Source of the DNA: Natronomonas gomsonensis
GTDB lineage: Archaea; Halobacteriota; Halobacteria; Halobacteriales; Haloarculaceae
Reading direction: 5' to 3'
Length of the DNA stretch: 64,000 bases
NCBI RefSeq assembly: GCF_013391635.1
Contig: NZ_JACAWU010000002.1
Coordinates: forward strand, 186,001 to 250,000
Under the pieces are notes generated by a model, which was given only the letters and a program-made list of their open reading frames with translations, was not told the DNA's origin and ran no database searches. The translations under genes and the position numbers were made by a program. This document shows, in pieces, positions 17,750-26,522 of this stretch (its first letter is position 1; each line of letters opens with the position of its first letter).

Positions 17750-18166
17750 TCACTCCTCGGATACGTCACGGTGGACGCTGGCAACCGTCCGTTGTAACTC
17801 GCCACCGTCGGCCCCGTAGGCGAGGTGACTGGGACAGTCACAGTCCGACGCTCCGAACCCCTCGACGGGGCCGTCGGGCAGGCGCTCGGCGACGGCACAC
17901 TCCACGTCCGCACCGACCGTCCGAACGTCACCCCGGAGCGCTGCCGCCTCCTCTCCTAGCAGGTAGTCGACGTGCCAGTGGCGGGTCTCCCGGTCGCCCG
18001 CCGCGAGTTCGTAGTGGCGGTCGACCCGCGAGAACCCGCCCGACCCGAGTGCGCTGCCGGTGTAGGCGTACCAGCCGGGCCGAAAGCGGTGTTCGCCGAG
18101 GGCGCCGACCTCGATGGTCGCGGCCTCGGGGAGTTCGACGAGGAGCGTGTAGGTGCCGTCGGCCAT
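17750..18166 (-). CDS. DUF123 (GIY-YIG-like) protein
   Basis: 138 residues fully covered by one DUF123 domain: GTYTLLVELPEAATIEVG, FRPGWYAYTGSALGSGGFSRVDRH and HWHVDYLL, with a Cys cluster near the C-terminus (GASDCDCPSHL). DUF123 is a diverged GIY-YIG nuclease fold, found fused to endonuclease III in some bacteria, which hints at DNA repair. Stand-alone here. The YAYTG element corresponds to the YIG part of the fold. Confidence 0.82.
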   Translation of the reverse strand: MADGTYTLLVELPEAATIEVGALGEHRFRPGWYAYTGSALGSGGFSRVDRHYELAAGDRETRHWHVDYLLGEEAAALRGDVRTVGADVECAVAERLPDGPVEGFGASDCDCPSHLAYGADGGELQRTVASVHRDVSEE

Positions 18167-18252
18167 GAGCGAGTTTCGACGGCCGGAGGCAAAACCCCCG
18201 CGGACGGCCGGGACCCGCCATACTTTTGGCCGGTCCCCACGCAGGTAGGTTC

Positions 18253-18447
18253 ATGAAGGAGTCGCTGATGGACATCCTGTGCTGTCCGCTGGACAAGAGC
18301 GACCTCGAACTGGAGGTCATCCGCGAGAACGACGACGAGATTCTGGAGGGTCGACTCGTCTGTACCGAATGCGGCGAGGAGTATCCCATCGAGGACGGCA
18401 TCCCGAACCTGCTGCCGCCGGACATGCGGGACGAAGCGGCCGCGTAG
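18253..18447 (+). CDS. Trm112-family zinc-binding protein
   Basis: 64 residues: MDILCCPLDKSDLELE and LVCTECGEEYPIEDGIPNLLP form the Trm112/YcaR zinc ribbon with two Cys pairs. Archaeal Trm112 is a partner that stabilises and activates several SAM methyltransferases acting on tRNA, rRNA and release factor. The ATG at 18253 is chosen because a TATA-like box (catactttt, 18219-18227) lies about 28 bases before it. Confidence 0.82.
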   Translation: MKESLMDILCCPLDKSDLELEVIRENDDEILEGRLVCTECGEEYPIEDGIPNLLPPDMRDEAAA

Positions 18448-18774
18448 GTCCCTTTTCCAATCGACGTTCTTCGACACAGTATCAGCCGAAGTGATGTTTA
18501 CTGTCCGCGCGAGCGCAGCGAGCGCGGTTCTCCGAGCCGACCGGAGGGAGGCGTCGGTAGCGCGCACGGACTGACGCGAGCGAAGCGAGCGGAAGGAGTA
18601 CGCGCTATTTTCCCCCACGTTTTTGCCGTCATCAAATCGCGTAGCGATTTGATTGCCCATCAGATTCCACAGGAATCTGATGACCGCGGAGGCGTGTTCG
18701 CCCTCGGCGCACCGCCGGAGCGTGCAAAAAGTGGGAGGCGAGTATTTTTAACCTCACCGGCCGACCCCCTGCCC
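18448..18774. other. Repeat-rich intergenic gap (327 bases, no gene)
   Basis: No supportable gene. It holds two near-identical copies of CGCGAGCG-N-AGCGAGCG (18508-18526 and 18575-18592), a T5 run at 18620-18624, two tandem perfect hairpins (18631-18682, listed separately), and at 18739-18751 an A/T-rich TATA-like box (agtatttttaa) for the next gene. An in-frame upstream extension of that gene runs through the hairpins and is not believed. Confidence 0.6.
18631..18682. repeat. Two tandem perfect hairpins
   Basis: 18631-18653 is a perfect 10-base inverted repeat (ATCAAATCGC) with loop GTA; 18658-18682 is a perfect 11-base inverted repeat (CATCAGATTCC) with loop ACA. The outer flanks GTCATCA (18628-18634) and TGATGAC (18678-18684) are also complementary, so a larger fold is possible. 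Similar short palindromes recur between genes in haloarchaeal genomes; function unknown. Confidence 0.7.
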
Positions 18775-19341
18775 GTGACTCGAACGCTCGGCGTCGACAT
18801 CAATCGGTCGGGCCTCCACACGCTGGACGCGCCGACGACGTTCGAAGCCGACGGGCCGTTCGTCGTCGAACTGCGGAACCACGGTGAGGCCTCCCACGTC
18901 CACCTCCATCTCGACGATACGCTCTCGGAGATCGCACGCATCGAGGCGTCGAACCACTACGTCGAATCCGAGGAGGCTCGCGGCGTCCAAGTCGAGGTTC
19001 GACCGCGACCGGAGTGGCCACGCGAGAGCATCCGCGGGAAGTTGAAAGTCGTCACCGCCCACGGCGGTGAAACCCACTTCGTCGACGTGATTTTCGACCG
19101 GACGCCGGAGAAAGAGCCGGTCGAAGTCGACCCGGACCTCTCGAAGCCGCAGCAGACCGACGATTCGTCGACGCCGTCGACGAACCTCCGGGCGTTGCCG
19201 GTCGTCGTCCTCGCGGCAATCGCGCTGCTGTTGGCCGTCGCTGCGCTGATTACGGCCGACGGAATCAACTTCGTGATGGGCGCCTTCGCCGTCCTCGCGG
19301 GCGGTCTGTGCGCCGTCGCGGCGTACTATCTCCTCGGTTAG
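18775..19341 (+). CDS. Haloarchaeal membrane-tail protein, unknown function
   Basis: 188 residues. Residues 1-115 form a soluble beta-rich domain that looks immunoglobulin-like (PFVVELRNHGEASHVHLHLDD, then VVTAHGGETHFVDVIF), followed by an acidic Ser/Thr linker (about 116-138) and two membrane segments (about 139-160 and 166-187). The GTG at 18775 is taken because a TATA-like box lies about 30 bases before it. No signal peptide, so the orientation of the soluble domain is open. Converges with the DR2241-type gene, overlapping it by 4 bases at the 3' ends. I do not recognise a named family. Confidence 0.7.
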   Translation: MTRTLGVDINRSGLHTLDAPTTFEADGPFVVELRNHGEASHVHLHLDDTLSEIARIEASNHYVESEEARGVQVEVRPRPEWPRESIRGKLKVVTAHGGETHFVDVIFDRTPEKEPVEVDPDLSKPQQTDDSSTPSTNLRALPVVVLAAIALLLAVAALITADGINFVMGAFAVLAGGLCAVAAYYLLG

Positions 19342-20429
19342 TTCTCCTCGTCATCGGTCGGGACGCCACAGAGCCGTCCCTCGTCGTCGAACCGCTTGGC
19401 TCTGAGGAACCGCGTCCGATAGCGGTTGGCGCCCTCGTACACGTCGGCCTCGCGGATGTCGTCGGCCTCCCCGTCGGCGACGGCGTCGATGATGTCCTCG
19501 ATTTGTTCCTTCTCGGAGGGCGTCAACTCGAACTCGTAGGTTTTCGACTGTTCGCCCTCGAGTTTCGTCCACTGGCGGGCCGCCGCGATGACGAGCGAGC
19601 AGGGTTCCCGGCAGGGGAAGGCGCCGTCGCCGCCGTCGACCGCGAGGTCGGTGTCGTCGTCGTACTCCCACTCCCGACGCTTGAGACACTGAGAATCCGC
19701 ACAGCAGGCCTCCGCCACCCAGTCGACGTGTTCGTGGCCTTCACCTCGGTCCCACGTCTCGACGACGCCGTAGATGCCCGTCTGTCGCTCCATCGTCTCC
19801 GTCCAGTTCGAGACGTCGAGGTCGCCTTTTCGCTCGAGATACCAGTTGGCGACCGTCGCAGGGTAGACGATGTCGACGGTCCGGGCCAACGCCCGACCGT
19901 CGAGGTCGAGAAACGCCCACCCAGTCGGGAGCGTCGGAGCGGTCTTCAGCGGCCGGTATCGGCCTCTGTCGTCGCGTTTGACGAGTTCGCGCGCTTCAAG
20001 CGGGTCGGTGTGGACATCGAGGGACGCGGTGTCGGCGTCGGCGTCGTCCTCGTGGCGGAGCGTGTAGGTCCGGTCGCCGTCGTCGCCGAGACCGATTTCG
20101 ATGGCGAGTTCTCCCCACGATGCCTCGATGCCGCCGTCGGCGAGTGCCTCGTACCGTTCGGGCACCGGGCGGTCGTCGGCGCCTTCGAGCCATCGGAGGT
20201 ACGCCGTCTCCGCTTCGGGCCGGTCGCGCTCGTTCCAGTAGTGCCAGTTCGAGACGAACCACGGGTTCTCGGTCGCATGCTCGCGGAGTCCCGATTCGGC
20301 GAGTCCCTCGTGGGTCTCGCCGGGCAGTTCGAACGTGTAGGCGTCGCCGTCGGCGGTGACGCGGAGGCCGTCGCAGTCGACGCCCTCGTCGGCGGCCGCC
20401 ACCAGGGCGTCGAGTTGTGCGTCGTTCAC
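19338..20429 (-). CDS. DR2241-type protein linked to CbiX
   Basis: 363 residues. A C-terminal Cys cluster, ACCADSQCLKRREW then FPCREPCSLV (five to six Cys at about residues 252-287), could hold an iron-sulfur cluster. The overall form matches the DR2241 family that is found next to sirohydrochlorin chelatases in haloarchaea. Starts at a GTG one base after the cbiX stop, so the two are co-translated; a role in sirohaem or cobalamin synthesis is inferred from this pairing only. Family name is from memory. Confidence 0.72.
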   Translation of the reverse strand: MNDAQLDALVAAADEGVDCDGLRVTADGDAYTFELPGETHEGLAESGLREHATENPWFVSNWHYWNERDRPEAETAYLRWLEGADDRPVPERYEALADGGIEASWGELAIEIGLGDDGDRTYTLRHEDDADADTASLDVHTDPLEARELVKRDDRGRYRPLKTAPTLPTGWAFLDLDGRALARTVDIVYPATVANWYLERKGDLDVSNWTETMERQTGIYGVVETWDRGEGHEHVDWVAEACCADSQCLKRREWEYDDDTDLAVDGGDGAFPCREPCSLVIAAARQWTKLEGEQSKTYEFELTPSEKEQIEDIIDAVADGEADDIREADVYEGANRYRTRFLRAKRFDDEGRLCGVPTDDEEN

Positions 20430-20430
20430 G

Positions 20431-21321
20431 TCAGTCCCCCACGCTCGCGTTGCTGTCGGCACCCGCCACGCGCGTCCGGCGGCGGATTTCCTCGATTGCG
20501 TTCCCGACGTTGGCGCCGGCGTCGGCGGCCCGCTCGATGATGACGTCGGCGGTCAGCGCCTCGGTGCCGACGGCGCCGGCGTACCAGATGCGGTGGCCAT
20601 CGACTTCGGCGGGCGTCTCCCACCCCGTCCGGTAGTCTTCGGTCAGCCCCATGTCCTCGGGGATGTCCTCCTGGGTGTGATAGCCGTCGGCGACGAACAG
20701 CGGGACGACGACGATGTCTTCGCTCTCGAAGAAGTCGGTCACGTCGTCGATTTCGGGGTCCTCGTCCATGAACAGCGCCTTCACCTCGTCGAAGCGGCCC
20801 ATCTCGCCGATGCGCTCGGCGTGGTACTCGATCGCCTTCGCGGAGTTCTCGTTGCGCTCGGTGCCGTGGCCGACGACGGCCAGTCCGAACCCCTCTCCCA
20901 CGTCGGGGTCGTCGGTCACCGTCTCGGCTCTGCGGACGATGACGTCGCTCATCGCGTCGTGGGTGCCGACGGGACCGCAGTAGTGGACCGTCTTCTCCAC
21001 GTCGCCGGCCTCCAGCGTGCTGTGGGTCGCACTCGTGCCGTCGGAGTCCCACTCGGCTACGTCCCAGTCGTCGAGGCGGAGCTCTCGGGGGATGACCTGC
21101 TCGGTGAAGTACCCCTCCGAGATGAACAGCGGGACGACGTACACTTCCTCGCTTTCGATGGTCCGAAGCACCTCGCGGAACGACGGCTCTTCCTTCCAGA
21201 AGGCGGTCCGGACCTCGTCGAAGACGCCGGCCGCACGCACGGTATCGGCGTGCTCGTAGGTGGGCGTACTCGCGTCCGGGTTCAGATGCGACCCGTGGGC
21301 GACGATGACGAGCGCTTGCAT
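20431..21321 (-). CDS. cbiX: Sirohydrochlorin chelatase CbiX, two-domain form
   Basis: 296 residues made of two CbiX repeats. The first (residues 1-130) has VAHGSHLNPDAS with the metal-binding His and VPLFISEGYFTEQVIP; the second (about 145-296) has VVGHGTERNENS and VPLFVADGYHTQEDIP. Each pair of His residues lies where class II chelatases bind metal. Inserts cobalt (cobalamin route) or iron (sirohaem route) into sirohydrochlorin. Followed after one base by the DR2241-type gene. The start is the ATG at 21321 (MQALVIVAHG); four extra codons upstream are possible. Confidence 0.9.
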   Translation of the reverse strand: MQALVIVAHGSHLNPDASTPTYEHADTVRAAGVFDEVRTAFWKEEPSFREVLRTIESEEVYVVPLFISEGYFTEQVIPRELRLDDWDVAEWDSDGTSATHSTLEAGDVEKTVHYCGPVGTHDAMSDVIVRRAETVTDDPDVGEGFGLAVVGHGTERNENSAKAIEYHAERIGEMGRFDEVKALFMDEDPEIDDVTDFFESEDIVVVPLFVADGYHTQEDIPEDMGLTEDYRTGWETPAEVDGHRIWYAGAVGTEALTADVIIERAADAGANVGNAIEEIRRRTRVAGADSNASVGD

Positions 21322-21419
21322 ACCCGAAGGCACGGCCAGCGCGCTCTTAGGGGCTTCGCAACCCGAAGGTCGGGTTCGGGGACCGACATCGGTTTGTCGC
21401 CGCGCCGAGTGCGACCGAC

Positions 21420-21887
21420 ATGACCGTCGCTGCCGACACCCGCGAGGCCGTCCGCGAACACCCCTTTCTGGAGACTGCCCTCCGGGCCGGCGTCGTCAAC
21501 TACACCGCCGCCGCACGCTTCCTCAACGTGGGGGACGTCGAGGCCGTCACCGCCGCGCTCCGACGGTACGCCGAGGAGTTAGCGGAGTACGAACCCCCGA
21601 ACCGCCGCGCCAGCGTCTCGATGAAGTCGGGTGTCGGTCCCGCCGACGGGGACACCGAGGCCTTGCTCGTCGTCGGCGACACCGCCTTCGCTGCGGACGG
21701 CGGCGACAGCACCGCCGTCGTCGCGTCGGGTGATGTCGATGCCGATGCTCTCGCCGACGTACTCGGACGGCTCCGGACCGCCGAAGTCGGTGTCGAGGCG
21801 GCCGCCGGCACGGAGGGAACGCTCGTCGTCGTGGTCGGCCACCGGGACGGCGCCAACGCCGTCCGGGCCGTCGAGGACGCGTTATAA
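21420..21887 (+). CDS. Uncharacterised haloarchaeal protein
   Basis: 155 residues. N-terminal part (TREAVREHPFLETALRAGVVNYTAAARFL, about residues 7-35) is helical and looks like a DNA- or protein-binding helix pair; the C-terminal half alternates short hydrophobic strands and Ala/Asp-rich turns (TLVVVVGHRDGANAVRAVEDAL) in an ACT-like pattern. An ACT-type regulatory protein is the best guess, not an assignment. Separated from cysS by 38 bases, so co-transcription is possible. Confidence 0.65.
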   Translation: MTVAADTREAVREHPFLETALRAGVVNYTAAARFLNVGDVEAVTAALRRYAEELAEYEPPNRRASVSMKSGVGPADGDTEALLVVGDTAFAADGGDSTAVVASGDVDADALADVLGRLRTAEVGVEAAAGTEGTLVVVVGHRDGANAVRAVEDAL

Positions 21888-21925
21888 CGACGCATTGAAA
21901 CCGACCCGGGGAGTTCCCTCCGACA

Positions 21926-23407
21926 ATGACTCTTCGTGTGCTGAACACGCTCTCCGGGGAGCGCGAACCGTTCGAGCCGGCCGACCCCGACGACGTACTG
22001 CTGTACTACTGTGGACTGACCGTCTCGGATGCGGCCCACCTCGGACACGCACGCACGTGGACGCACGTCGACGTCATCCACCGCTGGCTCGAACACCTCG
22101 GCTACGGCGTCCGCCACGTCGAGAACATCACCGACGTGAACGAGAAAATCGTCGCCCGAATCGGCGAGGACGACCTCGGCGACAGCGAAGGCGCGGTCGC
22201 CGAACGGTTCGTCGGCCAGTTGCTCTCGGATATGCGCGCGCTGAATCTCAAGCGGGCGGAGGTGTACCCGCGGGTTTCCGAACACGTCCCCGAAATCATC
22301 GACCTCATCGAGACGCTGGTCGAGAAGGGCTACGCCTACGAGTCCAACGGGTCGGTGTACTTCGACGTGACCGAGTTCCCCGACTACGGCAAACTCTCGA
22401 ATCAGCGACTCGAGGACGTCGAGGCACAGGGCGTCGACGAGGAGCGCTCGGAGAAACGCCACCCGGCGGACTTCGCGCTGTGGAAGGCCGACGGCGTCAG
22501 CGAGTCCGCCGTCGCGGAACACCGCCACGACGACCGCACCTACGCCGTCGACTCGCCGGCCGGCGAGACGTGGGAGTCGCCGTGGGGCGAGGGTCGTCCC
22601 GGCTGGCACATCGAGTGTTCGGCGATGTCGATGACCCACCTCGACAGTTCCATCGACATTCACATGGGTGGTCGGGACCTCGTCTTCCCACACCACGAGA
22701 ACGAAATCGCTCAAAGCGAGGCGGCCACCGGCGAGCAGTTCGCGAAGTACTGGCTGCACGCCGACCTCTTCCAGATGGGCGACGAGAAGATGTCCTCCAG
22801 CCTCGGCAACTTCATTCCCGTCTCGGAGGCCGTCGACCGCTTCGGGACGAACGCCCTGCGGATGTTCTTCGTCTCGGCGTCGTACAACTCCACGCAGACC
22901 TACAGCGACGACGCCATCGAGGAAGCCATCGAACGCTGGGAACGGCTCGAAAACGCCTACAGACGCGTCGTCGATGCCGTCGACTCGCCGGACGCCCACA
23001 CGAAAGTCGAAAGCGACCTCCGCGGCGCAGTCGAGGAGACTCACGAGGCGTTCACGGAGGCGATGAACGACGATTTCAACACTCGCGAGGCGCTGGCGGC
23101 GCTGTTCGACCTCGCCTCCGCCGCCAACGCACACCTCGACGAACGCGACGACTACGACTACCGGGCGCTCCGTCGGACCGTCGAGACCTTCGAGGAACTG
23201 GGCGGGGACGTGTTCGGCTTCGATTTCACCGGCGACGGCGATGGCGAGGCGACGCTGGCGGGCGAACTCGTCGAACTCGTCCTCGACGTGCGGGAAGCCG
23301 AACGGGAGGCCGGAAACTACGAACGCGCCGACGAACTCCGTGACGACCTCGAAGCTCTCGGCGTCGAGGTACAGGACACCGACGACGGGCCGACGTATCG
23401 GCTCTGA
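21926..23407 (+). CDS. cysS: Cysteinyl-tRNA synthetase
   Basis: 493-residue class I synthetase charging tRNA-Cys. HIGH motif is HLGH at residues 38-41; the KMSKS loop is KMSSS at 288-292. Zinc ligands: Cys29 in YYCGLTV, Cys in WHIECSAMS and His/Glu in FPHHENEIAQSEA. The C-terminal helical DALR-like anticodon region ends LEALGVEVQDTDDGPTYRL. Length normal. The presence of CysRS means charging does not depend on the SepRS/SepCysS route of methanogens. Confidence 0.96.
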   Translation: MTLRVLNTLSGEREPFEPADPDDVLLYYCGLTVSDAAHLGHARTWTHVDVIHRWLEHLGYGVRHVENITDVNEKIVARIGEDDLGDSEGAVAERFVGQLLSDMRALNLKRAEVYPRVSEHVPEIIDLIETLVEKGYAYESNGSVYFDVTEFPDYGKLSNQRLEDVEAQGVDEERSEKRHPADFALWKADGVSESAVAEHRHDDRTYAVDSPAGETWESPWGEGRPGWHIECSAMSMTHLDSSIDIHMGGRDLVFPHHENEIAQSEAATGEQFAKYWLHADLFQMGDEKMSSSLGNFIPVSEAVDRFGTNALRMFFVSASYNSTQTYSDDAIEEAIERWERLENAYRRVVDAVDSPDAHTKVESDLRGAVEETHEAFTEAMNDDFNTREALAALFDLASAANAHLDERDDYDYRALRRTVETFEELGGDVFGFDFTGDGDGEATLAGELVELVLDVREAEREAGNYERADELRDDLEALGVEVQDTDDGPTYRL

Positions 23408-23495
23408 ACTCGCGCGCCTTCGGCTCACGACTGTCGAAACATCGTAGCGAAAGCAGAAGTCGGTTTCCGCACCGAATCCGGAGGAGGGTTGGAGG

Positions 23496-23981
23496 TTATT
23501 CGTCAGTCGGGTCGATTTCGTCGAGCGCCTGTTGGAACACGAAGCCCAACGCGAGGTGCTGTTGCATCGCGTCTTCGAGCGTCTCTCGGACCGCTTCGCG
23601 GTCGTCGATGCGGTACTCTTTGGTCTGGATGAGTTCGTGCATCTCGAGGAGGCCATCCTCGTCGAGGTCGTGAAGCGCCGGGTAGACGGTTCCCGGACTC
23701 AGATCGGCACCGAAGAATCGGGTGAGGTCCTCCATGATGCCCTTCCCGTGGGCGTCGTCGGTTCGAAGCCCGACGAGCAACAGGAGCAGCGGGGAGAGGG
23801 ACTGTTTCACGAGTCCATCGTCGATGTTCAGACAGCCTTCGGGCGCGAGCGTCCCGGAGGTGTCGGTCACGAGCTGTTCGGTGCGTGCAGCGGGGTCGCC
23901 CGTACCGTTGCCGCCGCCGTCTTTTGATAGTTTTCCAACCAGTTCCTGTAACTCCGCCTCGGACTGCTTTCGAGAACTCAT
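23496..23981 (-). CDS. PadR-family transcriptional regulator
   Basis: 161 residues. PadR winged helix about residues 62-150: LLLLLVGLRTDDAHGKGIMEDL, then LSPGTVYPALHDLDEDGLLE and the wing around QTKEYRIDD. The N-terminal 60 residues are an acidic tail unique to this type. Start is the ATG at 23981, which has GGAGGTG seven bases upstream, an unusual clear Shine-Dalgarno for this genome; a TATA-like box (tttatatacc) lies near 24030 on the same strand. Clearly paralogous to the gene at 57858. Confidence 0.88.
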   Translation of the reverse strand: MSSRKQSEAELQELVGKLSKDGGGNGTGDPAARTEQLVTDTSGTLAPEGCLNIDDGLVKQSLSPLLLLLVGLRTDDAHGKGIMEDLTRFFGADLSPGTVYPALHDLDEDGLLEMHELIQTKEYRIDDREAVRETLEDAMQQHLALGFVFQQALDEIDPTDE

Positions 23982-24212
23982 GCGGCCACCTCCGGTGTGC
24001 AAAGCATATTCTTCACTAGTTATGATGGTATATAAATTCCCGGAAATTTCTCATTATTTGTTCATAACTTGTGTTTGCTATCATCGTCTCCGTCCGCTGG
24101 AGACAACGGACCGTCGGGTTTGGCGGCGTGTGACCGCTGAGAACGCGTGCCGTGAAATACGTTGCCACGACGGCCACGTAACTTATACACCACCGACATG
24201 ATACCGTCGAGT

Positions 24213-24848
24213 ATGAAACGACGCACGGTGCTTGCCGGCGTTCCCTCGGCACTGCTCGTGGGTAGTATGGCAGGTTGTACCGACCTCATCACCGGCGACG
24301 AGGCCCGGTTCGAGGCGGCAACGGCGACGGTTTCCGAGCAGGCCCGCTCGGACACGGACTACGAAGAACAGTCCGTCGAAGAGGACGTACGAGAGCGGAA
24401 CTTCGAGCAGGTCGACCGAACCGTTAAGGTTGTGAACATGCTCGCGGAGTACTCCCGGTCGGTCGACATCGGCCTCGGTCTCAGTGGGGAACTCGCTCGG
24501 TTCACCGTCCTCTCCACCCCGCAAGTCGAAATCGCCGGCAAGGCGTTCAACCCCATCGACGATTTGGACAACAAGGAACTCGCTTTGCGGCTCCAAGAGC
24601 AGTACGACGGCATCGACAACGTCCAGCCCGTCGACGAGCGCGACGGGTCACTGCTCGGCGAGACGGTTACCGTCTCTCGGTTCGAGGCCGAAGCACAGAC
24701 GAACGGCGAGAGCGTCGAGGTCTTCATCCACATCGCACAGACCCAAAGCGAGAGCGATTTCGTCGTCGCGCTGGGCGTCCACCCGAAGGATATCGAGGAA
24801 ACCGACCGAATCGACCGCCTCCTGGAAGGCGTCCAGCACCCGGCCTGA
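24213..24848 (+). CDS. Tat-type lipoprotein (DUF6517-like)
   Basis: 211 residues. The signal is MKRRTVLAGVPSALLVGS with a twin Arg, followed by the lipobox MAGC, so Cys21 is expected to be lipid-modified after Tat export. The mature part is a soluble alpha/beta domain (TATVSEQARSDTDYEEQSVEE to the C-terminus) with no catalytic motif; it resembles the haloarchaeal DUF6517 family, from memory. The TATA-like box acttatac at 24181-24188 lies about 28 bases before this ATG and decides the start. A surface lipoprotein of unknown role. Confidence 0.8.
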   Translation: MKRRTVLAGVPSALLVGSMAGCTDLITGDEARFEAATATVSEQARSDTDYEEQSVEEDVRERNFEQVDRTVKVVNMLAEYSRSVDIGLGLSGELARFTVLSTPQVEIAGKAFNPIDDLDNKELALRLQEQYDGIDNVQPVDERDGSLLGETVTVSRFEAEAQTNGESVEVFIHIAQTQSESDFVVALGVHPKDIEETDRIDRLLEGVQHPA

Positions 24849-24865
24849 AACTCTGACGGCTCTTT

Positions 24866-26089
24866 TCACCCGACTACGATTGGCCCGATGAGTACGCCCA
24901 TCAAATTCGCCCGTCTGGCACCGAACCGCGCGGGAACCAACCCGACAATCGTCGCGGCGACGTAGGCAGCCACGCCAAGCCCTCCTGCGAACAGCCACGA
25001 GAGTCCGGCGAGTCCGACCAACACGGCCACCGAAAGACGTGTTGGGTCCATTCGACCGACGGCCAACAGATACCGGTCGCCCACCGCCGGGACGGCGACG
25101 AATCCGACGGCCGCCGCGACGCCCACGGCGACGAGCAGGTGCGGAAGCGACAGCGGGACGCCGGCCGATTCGACAGCCACGAGGACGCCCGTTCGTGGGG
25201 CACCGAGTGCGACCAGCGCGAACAGCGCGAAGACGCAGTTCGCCGTGTTAACACCCGAAGTCGTGACGACGAACCCGCGGGCACCGTGACGGCCCGGAAC
25301 GGCGAGCAACGACAGCGTCGACGCGATAGCGCTCGACACTGCGGGAACGTAGCCCACGACGGCACCGGAAAGCGTTCCGAGGCCCGCCAGCCCGGCGACA
25401 GACCCCTTCGACAGCGCGACGCCGGCGTCGTCCTGCGGTGGTACGCCGTCCCCGTCGAGCGCATCGAGCAGTACTGGCGCCCCGAACAGGCCGGCGAACA
25501 GCGGCGCCAACATGCCGCCCGCCGACAGCGGTGCCTCCGGAGAGAGTTCCAAGGTTCCGAGCCCGAGTAACGCACTCGCCGTCAGCGAACCCACGGCGAC
25601 ACCTTTCGCGAGGAGGCCGCGCTCGGTGAGCACCAACGCCGCGACTACGCCGAGCAAGACGACCGTGAGGTTCGAACGCAGCGTCGGCCAGACCGCGGCC
25701 ATCGCTCTCGTCACCGGAATCGCCAGCGGTGCCGCGAGTGCCACTGCAGCGCCGCTGCCGAGCGCCGAGAGTCGCAACGCCTCGTGGCCTCGCCCCTCCA
25801 ACACGAGTCGATGCCCCGGGAGTGCAGTAACGGCCATCGCAGCGTCGGGGACACCGAGGGCCAACGCGGGTACGATGTCGAGAAACGTGTGGACGACGCC
25901 GGCCGACAGCATCGCCATCCCGACGTACAGCGGCGGCCCCGGAACCGACGGGGCGACGCCCGCGAGGACGAGCGCCATGTTGTTGGCGTGGAGGCCTGGA
26001 ACGAGACCGCTCGTAGTTCCCAGGGCGACGCCACCCAACACGAAGCCGAGCGCGACGGCGGTTTCACGGGGCGTGAAGACGAGTTCCAT
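24866..26089 (-). CDS. TctA-like (DUF112) membrane permease
   Basis: 407 residues, about ten to twelve membrane segments. The first loop carries GTTSGLVPGLHANNMAL, the conserved Gly/Pro motif of the tripartite tricarboxylate transporter large subunit TctA, repeated in diverged form at GYVPAVSSAIAS. Archaeal members stand alone without the TctB/TctC partners, as here, so solute and mechanism are unknown. The ATG at 26089 is used; a longer frame upstream is antisense to rpl12 and not real. Confidence 0.82.
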   Translation of the reverse strand: MELVFTPRETAVALGFVLGGVALGTTSGLVPGLHANNMALVLAGVAPSVPGPPLYVGMAMLSAGVVHTFLDIVPALALGVPDAAMAVTALPGHRLVLEGRGHEALRLSALGSGAAVALAAPLAIPVTRAMAAVWPTLRSNLTVVLLGVVAALVLTERGLLAKGVAVGSLTASALLGLGTLELSPEAPLSAGGMLAPLFAGLFGAPVLLDALDGDGVPPQDDAGVALSKGSVAGLAGLGTLSGAVVGYVPAVSSAIASTLSLLAVPGRHGARGFVVTTSGVNTANCVFALFALVALGAPRTGVLVAVESAGVPLSLPHLLVAVGVAAAVGFVAVPAVGDRYLLAVGRMDPTRLSVAVLVGLAGLSWLFAGGLGVAAYVAATIVGLVPARFGARRANLMGVLIGPIVVG

Positions 26090-26177
26090 CGCGGAGAGTT
26101 GGTCGCGTCCCGATAGGTAAACCCTCGGCCGGTGCTGCCGCTGTGCAGTCGATAAAATGAAGAAGGTGTGTCCGGAG

Positions 26178-26516
26178 TTAGCCGAACAGCTCGCCGAGGC
26201 CTTCGCCGCCGTCGTCGTCGTCCTCGTCTTCCTCTTCCGCTTCGGCCTCTTCGGCTTCTTCTTCGGCGTCCTCGTCGGCCTCGTCGGCGGACTCTTCCGC
26301 CGCACCGCCCGCGGCGCCACCGGCACCGCCGGCGGGAACGGCCGCGGCCGTCTCGATGGCCTCTTCGATGTCGACGTCCTCCAGCGCGGCGACGAGCGCC
26401 TTGACGCGGGATTCCTCGACATCGACGCCCGCTGCGTCGAGTACGTCCGTCAGATTGTCTTCGTTGAGCTCTTCACCGGTCTCGTGCAGGATGAGTGCTG
26501 CGTAAACGTATTCCAT
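26178..26516 (-). CDS. rpl12: Ribosomal protein P1 (archaeal L12)
   Basis: 112-residue acidic stalk protein. N-terminal dimerisation helices ([22 protein letters not shown], residues 1-60), a Gly/Ala hinge ([13 protein letters not shown]), and a long acidic tail that ends GEGLGELFG, the factor-binding motif. Recruits elongation factors and binds the C-terminal helices of uL10. Last gene of the uL1-uL10-P1 operon, six bases after rpl10. Confidence 0.96.
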   Translation of the reverse strand: MEYVYAALILHETGEELNEDNLTDVLDAAGVDVEESRVKALVAALEDVDIEEAIETAAAVPAGGAGGAAGGAAEESADEADEDAEEEAEEAEAEEEDEDDDDGGEGLGELFG

Positions 26517-26522
26517 TGTAAG

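Noticed and set aside
18649-18774. Upstream in-frame extension of the tail-anchored protein
   Set aside because: It would translate through two hairpins and the TATA box; GTG 18775 is at the right distance from the promoter.
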